Source: Mycobacteriales bacterium
GTDB taxonomy: Bacteria; Actinomycetota; Actinomycetes; Mycobacteriales; Mycobacteriaceae
Reading direction: 5' to 3'
Length of the DNA stretch: 64,000 nt
NCBI GenBank assembly: GCA_012842085.1
Contig: DUTM01000009.1
Location: 62,001-126,000 of the forward strand
Part shown: in pieces, positions 46,301-53,750 of the stretch
How the letters are laid out: the number at the start of each line of letters is the position of its first letter
Numbering within the stretch: the stretch's first letter is position 1
Program-made: the position numbers and the translations under genes
The notes under the pieces: generated by a model
The model's database searches: none
Seen by the model: only the letters and a program-made list of their open reading frames with translations
Told to the model about the DNA's origin: nothing

Positions 46301-47751
46301 GTAATAGCCTTCCTTCCGACTTGCAACACGTCCACATGATTGGAGTGGGCGGTGCTGGTATGTCAGGTGTTGCCCGGATCTTGCTCGCCCGCGGTGGTGC
46401 AGTAAGTGGCTCCGATGTGAGGGATTCTCGCACCCTCGTGGCATTGGAGGCACGCGGGGTGAAAGTGGCAATAGGCCACGACATCGCCAACCTCGAACTG
46501 CTGGAGCGAGAACCCGACTGCGTCATCGTTTCCTATGCAGCCATTCCCGAATCCAACCCAGAACTGCGGGAGGCTCGTCAGCGGGGAACCCCCATCAAAA
46601 CCCGTTCCCAAGTGTTGGCTCAGCTCATGGAGGGCTATCGCACCCTTCTGATCGCCGGCACGCATGGTAAAACGTCCACAACCTCGATGGCTATTGTGGC
46701 TTTCCAAGGATTTGGATCCGACCCATCGTTTGCGGTGGGAGGGGCGCTCCATGAGACGGGCACCAATGCTCATCACGGTTCTGGCGATTTGTTTATTGCG
46801 GAAGCAGACGAATCTGATGCGTCCCTTTTGCAGTACCGGGCATCAATGGCCATCGTCACCAACGTCGAACCAGACCACCTGAACTTTTTCGGGACTGCAG
46901 AAGCCTACTGCCAAGTGTTCGCCGATTTTCTTGACTGCATAGAGCCAGGCGGTGCGCTCATCGTCTGTGTCGACGATCCGGGATCCCGCACCCTTGCGGC
47001 ATACGCGGTACAGCAAGGGCTGCGCGTTATTGGCTACGGCACAGAAACCGCTGCTGCACAGGCGATCCGGGATGGTATCCCGGTGGGTGGAGTGCTGCGC
47101 TTTTGGGAACCCACCGTGGATGGCCTGCGCGCCAGCATCCAACTAAGCGAAGAGGTTAGCCCACGCGAACTCATCCTTCCGGTCCCAGGCGAACACATGG
47201 CGCTCAATGCACTCTCCACCTTGCTGGCGGTACGTGAATATGGGGGAGACGTGGCGCAAAGCCTCGAATCCCTGAAACATTTCGGCGGAGTTAACCGGCG
47301 TTTCCAATACCACGGAAAAGCGCAAGGGATCCGTGTGTACGATGACTACGCCCACCATCCCACCGAGGCGCGCGCGGTGTTGACCGCCGCCCGGGAAGTG
47401 GCAGACGCTGACCCCCAAGATACTGGCCGACCAGGCCGTGTCATTGTGTGCTTCCAGCCGCACCTCTACAGCCGAACCCAAGAGTTTGCGGAAGAATTCG
47501 CAAAAGCACTCGACCTCGCCGATTATGCTATCGTGCTGGATATTTACGGAGCTAGAGAACAGGCTATACCGGGGGTGACGGCAGAGCTTATCACCAGCAA
47601 ACTGACTATTCCCCACCGCTACCAACCCGATTTCTCTAAAGTTCCCTACGACGTGGTGGCAATTGCCGAACCCGGCGACATTGTGCTCACTATGGGAGCC
47701 GGTAACGTGACGATGGAAGCAGATGCCATCTTGTCGTTACTAAAGGGGTAG
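46297..47751 (+). CDS. murC: UDP-MurNAc:L-alanine ligase
   Basis: First of the Mur ligases, adding L-Ala to UDP-MurNAc (484 aa). It shows [18 protein letters not shown] near residue 12, the P-loop [13 protein letters not shown] near 118, [10 protein letters not shown] near 169 and [14 protein letters not shown] near 349. The P-loop has Ser where the second Thr is usual (GKTST), a conservative change. Overlaps murG by 4 bp and is followed 3 bp later by ftsQ. Confidence 0.95.
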   Translation: MSNSLPSDLQHVHMIGVGGAGMSGVARILLARGGAVSGSDVRDSRTLVALEARGVKVAIGHDIANLELLEREPDCVIVSYAAIPESNPELREARQRGTPIKTRSQVLAQLMEGYRTLLIAGTHGKTSTTSMAIVAFQGFGSDPSFAVGGALHETGTNAHHGSGDLFIAEADESDASLLQYRASMAIVTNVEPDHLNFFGTAEAYCQVFADFLDCIEPGGALIVCVDDPGSRTLAAYAVQQGLRVIGYGTETAAAQAIRDGIPVGGVLRFWEPTVDGLRASIQLSEEVSPRELILPVPGEHMALNALSTLLAVREYGGDVAQSLESLKHFGGVNRRFQYHGKAQGIRVYDDYAHHPTEARAVLTAAREVADADPQDTGRPGRVIVCFQPHLYSRTQEFAEEFAKALDLADYAIVLDIYGAREQAIPGVTAELITSKLTIPHRYQPDFSKVPYDVVAIAEPGDIVLTMGAGNVTMEADAILSLLKG

Positions 47752-47753
47752 TA

Positions 47754-48449
47754 GTGGAACTGTCCGCAAAGTTCACCCTGCCACGCACCGCCCGCATCAT
47801 CATCCAAACAGTTTTGGGTCTCACCATGGTGGTGTCGGTGGCGCTAGCTGTGGTGCTCTTTATGACCCCGCTTTTCGTCGTCAAAAATATTCAAGTTGAC
47901 GGCGTCCAAGTGCTCAAAGAAGAACACGTCATTAAAGTCTCCGAAATAAAACCCGGAACCCGACTTGCTCAACTCGATACGCATGCTGCTGCCCTCCGTG
48001 TGGCACAACTTCCGAGGGTCAAGAAGGTGCGGGTTTCGGTCGCCTACCCAAGTCGTGCAATTATCAAAGTTGATGAGCGCGTGGGAGTGGCGTTTTTCCG
48101 CGCTGAAGGCATCTTTTTTGAAATAGCAGCTGACGAAGTTGTTATGAAGTCTCGGGTTAAGCCGCGCAATATCCCAGAAATTGTGGTTCCCAATCCCGAC
48201 AAAGCCAGTCTGCAACGAGAAGCCGCCGTCAAAGTAGCCCAACGTCTGCCTGCCGACATCAAAGAAAAAGTAAAAGTCATTCGGGTGGATTCAGCAGCCA
48301 TGGTGGTTTTGGTACTGCGAGATGGGCGTCGCATAGAGATGGGTTCGCCCACCCGGATAGCAGACAAGGTCGTCACCCTCCGCATTGTGCTTTCGCAAGA
48401 GGGCCGGGTCTGGAATATCGCCAATCCAGAACTTCCTACGCGACGTTAA
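47754..48449 (+). CDS. ftsQ: Cell division protein FtsQ
   Basis: Bitopic divisome scaffold (231 aa): short cytosolic N-terminus, one membrane span (about residues 15-37), a POTRA domain starting at VVKNIQVDGVQVLKEEHVI, and a beta domain with LPRVKKVRVSVAYPSRAIIKVDERV near 82. GTG 47754 follows the murC stop closely and is preceded by AAAGGGG. The cytosolic N-terminus is shorter than in mycobacteria. Ends the tightly packed part of the cluster; a 151-bp gap follows. Confidence 0.93.
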   Translation: MELSAKFTLPRTARIIIQTVLGLTMVVSVALAVVLFMTPLFVVKNIQVDGVQVLKEEHVIKVSEIKPGTRLAQLDTHAAALRVAQLPRVKKVRVSVAYPSRAIIKVDERVGVAFFRAEGIFFEIAADEVVMKSRVKPRNIPEIVVPNPDKASLQREAAVKVAQRLPADIKEKVKVIRVDSAAMVVLVLRDGRRIEMGSPTRIADKVVTLRIVLSQEGRVWNIANPELPTRR

Positions 48450-48600
48450 AAGTCAAGGCTGAAAGCTTATTCCACCAATTTTTCTAAATGGTGGCTGCCC
48501 GGTGTGTCACCTTGGGTTCAAGGGGTCGAGTTCTTATCCTGTACGCGCACTGAAGGGTGTATTAAACCTTCAACCATAGCTTTAGACGGGAGAGCACTAT
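48450..48600 (+). promoter_or_regulatory. ftsQ-ftsZ intergenic region with small hairpins
   Basis: This gap probably carries the separate ftsZ promoter known in relatives. Visible structure: CCACCA / TGGTGG (48472-48494) around an 11-nt AT-rich loop, and AAGGGTG-TATT-AAACCTT-like repeats near 48550. None is followed by a T-run, so read-through from ftsQ is expected. GGGAGAG precedes the ftsZ ATG. Confidence 0.4.
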
Positions 48601-49704
48601 ATGACCACGCCACAGCACAATTTGGCCGTGATTAAAGTCGTCGGCATCGGCGGCGGTGGTACTAACGCCATCAAAAGAATGATGGGCGAAGGTATGACCG
48701 GCGTCGACTTCATCGCCCTGAATACCGACGAACAAGATCTACTGGACTGCGAAGCCCCCACCAAACTGGACATCGGCCAAACCACCACCCGCGGCTTGGG
48801 GGCAGGAGCAGACCCTGCTGTGGGAGAGCGCGCAGCTAAAGACAATTCGCAAGATATTGAAGATGTCCTCACTGGCGCTGACATGGTGTTTGTCACTGCT
48901 GGCGAAGGCGGCGGAACGGGTACTGGTGGTGCTCCCATCGTTGCGAATATTGCACGTGACCTAGGCGCATTGACGGTTGCGGTAGTAACGAAACCCTTCT
49001 CCTTCGAAGGTAAACGACGTGCGGAAAACGCTGCGGCGGGTATCGAGAAGCTGAAAGGTGCATGTGACACCCTCATCACCATTCCCAACGATCGACTCCT
49101 GCAGCAGGAAGATCGTTCAATTTCCATTAATGACGCTTTCTCGAAAGCTGATGAAGTTCTCTTCAATGGTGTCCAAGGAATTACCGAACTTATCTCCACC
49201 CCCGGTCTCATTAACGTCGACTTCGCGGACGTGAAGTCGGTTTTGGCAGAGTCCGGATCCGCGCTGATGGGTATCGGTCGGGCCTCTGGGAATGATCGTG
49301 CCGCCAAGGCCACTGATGCTGCCATTAATTCACCACTGCTGGAATACAGCATGGAGGGTGCTAAAGGCGTGCTGCTGTCTATTGCCGGCGGCTCCGACCT
49401 CGGCCTCTTTGAAGCCAATGAGGCTGCCAGCATTGTCCGCGATAAAGCCCATCCGGATGCCAACATTATTTTCGGTACCGTTATCGACGATTCTCTGGGA
49501 GACGAAGTTCGCGTCACCGTAGTCGCAGCTGGTTTCGAGGGAGGCGAGCCCCCGAAGCGCATGTTCGACGCCACTGGTATGCCGGTCGACGAACTGGATG
49601 TTATTGACGAAGAAGAACCCGCAGAAGCCGGAGTGACTATTCGTCAACGTGCCAAGAGGGTGTCGGAGGAAGACGATATCGACATCCCGCCCTTTATGCG
49701 GTAA
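48601..49704 (+). CDS. ftsZ: Cell division GTPase FtsZ
   Basis: Tubulin homologue that forms the Z-ring (367 aa). The GTP-binding GGGTNAIKRM near the N-terminus, tubulin signature GGGTGTGGAP near residue 101 and the T7-loop NVDFADVKSVL near 205 are intact. A short linker ends in the conserved tail DIPPFMR, used to bind SepF and FtsW in actinobacteria. There is no ftsA in the cluster, so SepF (encoded three genes later) is the expected membrane anchor. Confidence 0.98.
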   Translation: MTTPQHNLAVIKVVGIGGGGTNAIKRMMGEGMTGVDFIALNTDEQDLLDCEAPTKLDIGQTTTRGLGAGADPAVGERAAKDNSQDIEDVLTGADMVFVTAGEGGGTGTGGAPIVANIARDLGALTVAVVTKPFSFEGKRRAENAAAGIEKLKGACDTLITIPNDRLLQQEDRSISINDAFSKADEVLFNGVQGITELISTPGLINVDFADVKSVLAESGSALMGIGRASGNDRAAKATDAAINSPLLEYSMEGAKGVLLSIAGGSDLGLFEANEAASIVRDKAHPDANIIFGTVIDDSLGDEVRVTVVAAGFEGGEPPKRMFDATGMPVDELDVIDEEEPAEAGVTIRQRAKRVSEEDDIDIPPFMR

Positions 49705-49730
49705 CTGGCTCCAACGTAGGAATAACTGCA

Positions 49731-50519
49731 ATGACACGCCCGCAGGATCAACGCAGCGCATTCTCCTCTGAGGATGCGCCACCCGCGGTGCGCGTAAGGC
49801 GTGTGATCACAACACGAGCGGGTGGACAATCCACTGGCCGCTACCACGGACTTAATCTCTCCCTGGATGTGGGTGACAATCCCGTCACCGTCACCCGCAA
49901 CAGGGAGAGGTTAGCCGAACAGCTAGGCCTCGATCTGAACCGCTTTGTGTGGATGGAACAAATCGCCGGACCACACGTCCACGTTGTGGAAGAACCCCTC
50001 GAAGATGTTGAAACTGGAGTGAGCCGTCCCGCCCTCGAAAATGTCGACGCGGTAGTAACGACCTGCGTTGACCTCCCACTAGTGGTACTTGCTGCAGATG
50101 CTGTACCGATTTTGGTAGGGGATGACGAAGCCGGAGTTATAGCCGCAATAAATGGCAGCAAATGGGGAGTACGTGCCGGGATTCTGGCCAACACTCTCGA
50201 AGAGATGGTGCGGCTGGGTGCCCGCCATGACCATATGCATGCCCTGCTGGGGCCTTCGGCTACTGGGCGTAATTATTTTGTTTCCGCTGCGGAAGCCCGA
50301 GATATTGAGGCACATCTTCCGCACTCTACAACTCAACACAAAAACGGGAAATGGGTGCTGGATCTTCGCAGTGGCATCACCCATTACCTACTGGAAGCAG
50401 GTTTAGCGGGAGTCAATGTTGACCCCCGTTGCACGATCGAAGACGAAGCTTTCTACAGCACCTTCAGAGAGGGGAAAACAGGTCGCCAAGCTGGGATAAT
50501 TTGGAGGTCGACTACATGA
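49731..50519 (+). CDS. pgeF: PgeF/YfiH-family (laccase-domain) protein lacking its metal ligands
   Basis: Member of the YfiH family (262 aa) in the place always occupied by it, between ftsZ and yggS. Active members are zinc-dependent purine nucleoside phosphorylases/deaminases or peptidoglycan-editing factors with ligands His, Cys and His. Here QVHG reads QIAG (A79), ADCxP reads ADAVP (A124) and HAGWRG reads NGSKWG (N141), so all three ligands are missing. The rest of the fold is well kept: TTRAGGQSTGRYHGLNLSLDVGD near residue 27, GPSATGRNYFV near 174 and the C-terminal CTIEDEAFYSTFREGKTGRQAG. Likely a non-catalytic scaffold or regulator. Its stop overlaps the yggS ATG. Confidence 0.88.
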   Translation: MTRPQDQRSAFSSEDAPPAVRVRRVITTRAGGQSTGRYHGLNLSLDVGDNPVTVTRNRERLAEQLGLDLNRFVWMEQIAGPHVHVVEEPLEDVETGVSRPALENVDAVVTTCVDLPLVVLAADAVPILVGDDEAGVIAAINGSKWGVRAGILANTLEEMVRLGARHDHMHALLGPSATGRNYFVSAAEARDIEAHLPHSTTQHKNGKWVLDLRSGITHYLLEAGLAGVNVDPRCTIEDEAFYSTFREGKTGRQAGIIWRSTT

Positions 50520-51253
50520 CAAAAACTATTGCACAAGGCTATCAGGACACTCAGGAACGTATTCGCGCTGCATGTGAGGAAGCAGGTCGCGATCCGCAAG
50601 ACGTCAGCTTGATGGTTGTCACTAAATTTCATCCGGTAGAGACGGTTGCGGAACTAGTGCGCCTTGGGGTGCGCAACTTTGGTGAAAACCGTGAACAGGA
50701 AGCGCGGCAGAAAGCCCAACAGCTCCTGGAATTGGATGCGGAAGAAGGAGTGCTGCAAGGGAAAGCTGCAGAGTGGTCCATGATTGGGCAGTTACAGAGC
50801 AACAAGTGCAATGCAGTCTCTCGGTGGGCACACAGCGTGCACTCGGTTGACTCCCAAAAACTGGTGAGACGCTTGGGCAATGGGGTACGCCGCGCACTGG
50901 ATGAAGGCAGCCGAACCGACTCCAAACTAGGTATCTTTTTGCAGGTAAGCATCGACGACGATATTGCGCGCGGCGGAACCAGTGAAGATGAGGTTTTTCG
51001 CCTAGCTGACCAGACAAGCGACGATCCCAATTTACAGCTGCGTGGCTTAATGTCAGTGCCGCCCTTAGATTCTGATCCGGACAAATGCTTCGGCTACCTA
51101 CAACAACTTTCACAACAACTTCAGGAAAATCACCCTGAAGCAAACGAAATTTCAGCTGGCATGACCAGTGATTTAGAGGCAGCGATTCGGCACGGATCAA
51201 CCTGTGTTCGAGTCGGTACGGCCATTCTTGGTCCACGTCCACAGCAGCACTAA
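50516..51253 (+). CDS. yggS: PLP homeostasis protein, YggS/PROSC family
   Basis: Pyridoxal-phosphate carrier with an alanine-racemase-like barrel (245 aa), controlling free PLP and amino-acid balance. The PLP lysine is in VVTKFHPVE near residue 38; NFGENREQEARQK near 63 and WSMIGQLQSNKCN near 94 are typical. ATG 50516 overlaps the pgeF stop (ATGA) and has GGAGG 8 nt upstream; a longer reading from 50429 lies inside pgeF and is rejected. Confidence 0.94.
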   Translation: MTKTIAQGYQDTQERIRAACEEAGRDPQDVSLMVVTKFHPVETVAELVRLGVRNFGENREQEARQKAQQLLELDAEEGVLQGKAAEWSMIGQLQSNKCNAVSRWAHSVHSVDSQKLVRRLGNGVRRALDEGSRTDSKLGIFLQVSIDDDIARGGTSEDEVFRLADQTSDDPNLQLRGLMSVPPLDSDPDKCFGYLQQLSQQLQENHPEANEISAGMTSDLEAAIRHGSTCVRVGTAILGPRPQQH

Positions 51254-51263
51254 TGGAGGAACC

Positions 51264-51788
51264 ATGAAATTTGTTGACAACCTTAAAAAATATTTCGGAA
51301 TGGCCCCGCCAGACGAGAACGACTATTTAGACGACTATGTCGAAGACCCCGGCTATGCGGAAGAATATGGCGACCGGTACGGTGACAAATACTCCGATTA
51401 TGGCTACCAAGAGGGAGAATACGACGACTATGGAAATCCCCCTGGAGCCACACCGCTGCCACCCCTGCATTCTCGGGATCGTTACGGTGACGAATCGAGT
51501 CGCTACGCTCCGCGGGAAGCCAAACAAATAACAACTGTGAGCCCCAAATCATACGCAGAAGCCGAACTTATCGGTAAACGATTCCGGGAAGGCAATCCAG
51601 TAGTCGTGGATCTGTCCCGCCTCGACACCGCGCTTGGACAGCGTCTCATCGACTTTTCGTCCGGATTGGTGTTCGCCATGGACGGTTCGCTGGAGCGTAT
51701 TGCGCGGAAGGTTTTCCTGCTTTCACCTGCGGAAACAGTTGTTAACGACGAAGATCGTCGGCGGCTCGAAAACAACTACGGTCACTAA
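51264..51788 (+). CDS. sepF: Cell division protein SepF
   Basis: Membrane anchor and bundler of FtsZ in bacteria without FtsA (174 aa). The N-terminal amphipathic membrane helix (MKFVDNLKKYFGM) is followed by an acidic Tyr/Asp/Gly-rich linker and the SepF core (about 85-174) with SPKSYAEAELIGKRFREGNPVV and QRLIDFSSGLVFAMDGSLERI-type segments. ATG 51264 has GGAGG 4 nt before it and gives the correct helix. It lies 10 bp after yggS. Confidence 0.95.
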   Translation: MKFVDNLKKYFGMAPPDENDYLDDYVEDPGYAEEYGDRYGDKYSDYGYQEGEYDDYGNPPGATPLPPLHSRDRYGDESSRYAPREAKQITTVSPKSYAEAELIGKRFREGNPVVVDLSRLDTALGQRLIDFSSGLVFAMDGSLERIARKVFLLSPAETVVNDEDRRRLENNYGH

Positions 51789-51859
51789 GCCGCAAAAGCT
51801 ACGCAGGCGTATTCAACTACGCATGTGCGGGATCGCTAGTTCGACAGTAAGGTAAGAGT

Positions 51860-52177
51860 GTGACTATTTTTGCCACTATTTTGTACTACTTGCTGCGCAT
51901 TCTTTGGCTTTTGTTGTTAGTTCGCATCGTAGTAGAAATGATTTTCTCCTTTGGGCGCTCATGGCGACCCGGCCCCAAACTTAGCTCCGTTCTCGAAGTT
52001 GTTTTTAGAGCTACAGATTGGAGTCTGAAACCCATCCGGAAGGTGCTGCGCCCGGTAGGGGTAGGAGGAATCGGGATAGACTTCTCTCCGCTGATCGTAT
52101 TTTTTATAATCAGCATTCTGATTCGGCTAACCATTGTGTTGGGAGCCCGGCCACTCACTTTCGGAATGCTGTTTTAA
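51860..52177 (+). CDS. YggT-family membrane protein
   Basis: Small inner-membrane protein (105 aa) of the YggT/YlmG family with hydrophobic segments near residues 3-25 and 78-100, separated by the conserved basic loop (VFRATDWSLKPIRKVLRPVG) that marks the family. Chloroplast and cyanobacterial relatives act in nucleoid or division organisation. GTG 51860; it occupies the usual sepF-to-wag31 position. Confidence 0.9.
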   Translation: MTIFATILYYLLRILWLLLLVRIVVEMIFSFGRSWRPGPKLSSVLEVVFRATDWSLKPIRKVLRPVGVGGIGIDFSPLIVFFIISILIRLTIVLGARPLTFGMLF

Positions 52178-52416
52178 TCAACACGAGGATAATAAACGAG
52201 GAAACAGAGCTGAATTAATCCATAAAATTGGTGCTTTTAGCGAAATATTTTAGTTTTAATGCTTCTTTTTGTCGCTACCCGTAAGGTATTTGCCACTCAA
52301 TCGTTATAGTATGGCAATATTAAGGTGTAAACTCATGTGACTCGTGAGAATACGTGAATAGAGTAACTAGATAAGCTTGCGTGCTTATAACTGGAAACAC
52401 TAGAGGGAGAGTTCCC
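52178..52416 (+). promoter_or_regulatory. wag31 upstream region
   Basis: A 239-bp gap, AT-rich in its middle, separating the division cluster from wag31; wag31 probably has its own promoter here. Plausible -10-like hexamers occur around 52308-52313 (TATAGT) and 52362. GGGAG lies 7 nt before the ATG at 52417. No clear operator was found. Confidence 0.4.
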
Positions 52417-53091
52417 ATGGTAACGCTAACCCCAGCAGACGTACACAATGTTGCGTTCAGCCGGCCTCCAATCGGCAAACGCGGCTACAACGAAGAAGAG
52501 GTCGACCAGTTCCTCGACCTCGTTGAAGCTGAGCTCAGTCGCGTTCTCGAGGAAAAGGACGACTTGGAACAGCGTGTCGCTGAGCTGAACAATGAGCTTG
52601 AGGACGCTCATGCAGAGGTCGAACGTGCTCGGGCTGCTGTTGATAAGGCTGCTGTCGCTCCCGAAGCTGCGCCAGCACCTGAACAGAAAACCTCTAGCGG
52701 CCCTGTCGACAACGAAGTTAACCTCAAGGCAGCTCACATTCTTGGTCTTGCTCAAGAAATGGCAGACCGCCTTACCAGCGAAGCACGTCAAGAAGCAGAC
52801 GAATTACTCGCCAGCGCCCACAGTGAGGCAGACCGGCTCGTTACTGAAGCCACGGAAACTTCCGAACGGCGTATGGCAGAGACCGAAAGCAACATCAAGG
52901 CGATGGAAGAAGAGGCTGTGCAGAAGCACACTACTCTTATGGAAACCATCAACCAGCAACGTTCTGTTCTGGAAGGTCGAATCGACCAACTGCGTACCTT
53001 CGAACGTCAGTACCGCAGCCGTCTCCAAGAGCTACTCGAAGGCCAGCTAGAAGACCTGCGTGGTTCCAATGTGGGGGAGAGCTTCGGCTAA
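52417..53091 (+). CDS. wag31: Polar growth protein Wag31/DivIVA
   Basis: Coiled-coil protein marking cell poles and directing apical wall growth in actinobacteria (224 aa). The N-terminal DivIVA domain reads LTPADVHNVAFSRPPIGKRGYNEEEVDQFLDLVE. A first coiled-coil (about 30-72), an Ala/Pro-rich linker (about 75-105) and a long second coiled-coil (about 108-215) follow. The linker holds a few Ser/Thr but the mycobacterial PknA/PknB phosphosite cannot be placed with certainty. ATG 52417 with GGGAG 7 nt upstream; ATG-less extension to 52381 is rejected. Followed by a strong terminator. Confidence 0.96.
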   Translation: MVTLTPADVHNVAFSRPPIGKRGYNEEEVDQFLDLVEAELSRVLEEKDDLEQRVAELNNELEDAHAEVERARAAVDKAAVAPEAAPAPEQKTSSGPVDNEVNLKAAHILGLAQEMADRLTSEARQEADELLASAHSEADRLVTEATETSERRMAETESNIKAMEEEAVQKHTTLMETINQQRSVLEGRIDQLRTFERQYRSRLQELLEGQLEDLRGSNVGESFG

Positions 53092-53130
53092 ATACTGCTA
53101 GTTCACGTTTAATCTCGAGTCGTTAATAAG

Positions 53131-53170
53131 CGGCGCCAGGATGGCTTCCGAAGCCATCCCGGCGCCGTTT
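53131..53170 (+). terminator. Intrinsic terminator of wag31
   Basis: Two stacked stems, CGGCGCC / GGCGCCG outside and GGATGGCT / AGCCATCC inside, separated by one unpaired base on each side, then TTTACTTAATTT. Confidence 0.88.
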
Positions 53171-53225
53171 ACTTAATTTGCGATACACTCGAACTAACGC
53201 AAATTCTTCGCCGTTAGGATTGTTT

Positions 53226-53489
53226 ATGCTCATTCTTGCCCTCATATGCACCGTTCTTGGCCTCGCACTACTAATCGCAGCCTTAGCCACGGGAATTCTG
53301 CCACTTGCCTGGGCTTGCATTGGTGTCTGCGTGCTGGGTTTCATTTTCCTGATCGTTGACATTGTTAAACATCGCAAATCCAAGAACGCCTCCGAGGAAG
53401 AGCCAGCAGAGGGTACAGACGATTCCGCCGATGCTGATACTGAGGACGCAGCCGAAGAAGCAGCGGAGGATGCAATCATTGAGGATTAG
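53226..53489 (+). CDS. Small membrane protein with acidic tail
   Basis: Short protein (87 aa) of unknown function between wag31 and ileS, the position of Rv2144c-type proteins. Two hydrophobic segments (about 3-22 and 26-46) are followed by a short basic stretch (VKHRKSKN) and a 35-residue tail made almost entirely of Glu, Asp, Ala and Ser. ATG 53226 has AGGA upstream; a TTG at 53178 would add 16 polar residues before the membrane segments. No catalytic motif. Confidence 0.7.
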   Translation: MLILALICTVLGLALLIAALATGILPLAWACIGVCVLGFIFLIVDIVKHRKSKNASEEEPAEGTDDSADADTEDAAEEAAEDAIIED

Positions 53490-53552
53490 ATAATCCTGCG
53501 TACGACAAAGTGAGTTCGTCTTTTCGAAGAAGAAAAAGTAAACTAAAGACCT

Positions 53553-53741
53553 GACGTTGAACCGGCTATCACCGGGGAGTCTCCGGAAGAACAGCTGCGG
53601 TCGCAGCCCAGTAGAACCGGACGGGTAAGCCCGACATAGCTGTTATAAGAGGGTTGTGCACACAACCAAACGGGGTGGTACCGCGGAGCCACGCCTCGTC
53701 CCCGTACTGCATTAAACTATTGGGTTTTATAGACGAGGAGC
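53553..53741 (+). promoter_or_regulatory. ileS T-box riboswitch (ultrashort stem I, translational)
   Basis: The leader senses uncharged tRNA-Ile. The specifier hairpin CCGG-CTATCA-CCGG (53562-53575) holds the Ile codon ATC at 53568-53570. Further stems are CGGG-TAAG-CCCG and GGTTGT-GCAC-ACAACC. The T-box sequence GGTGGTACCGCGG lies at 53674-53686. CCTCGTC (53694-53700) is complementary to GACGAGG (53732-53738), which contains part of the Shine-Dalgarno, and no T-run follows, so control is by hiding the ribosome-binding site, as in known actinobacterial ileS T-boxes. Confidence 0.93.
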
Positions 53742-53750
53742 AGGCCTTCC

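Noticed and set aside
48472-48494. Hairpin after ftsQ as a terminator
   Set aside because: The stem is only 6 bp with an 11-nt loop and no T-run follows, so it should not end transcription before ftsZ.
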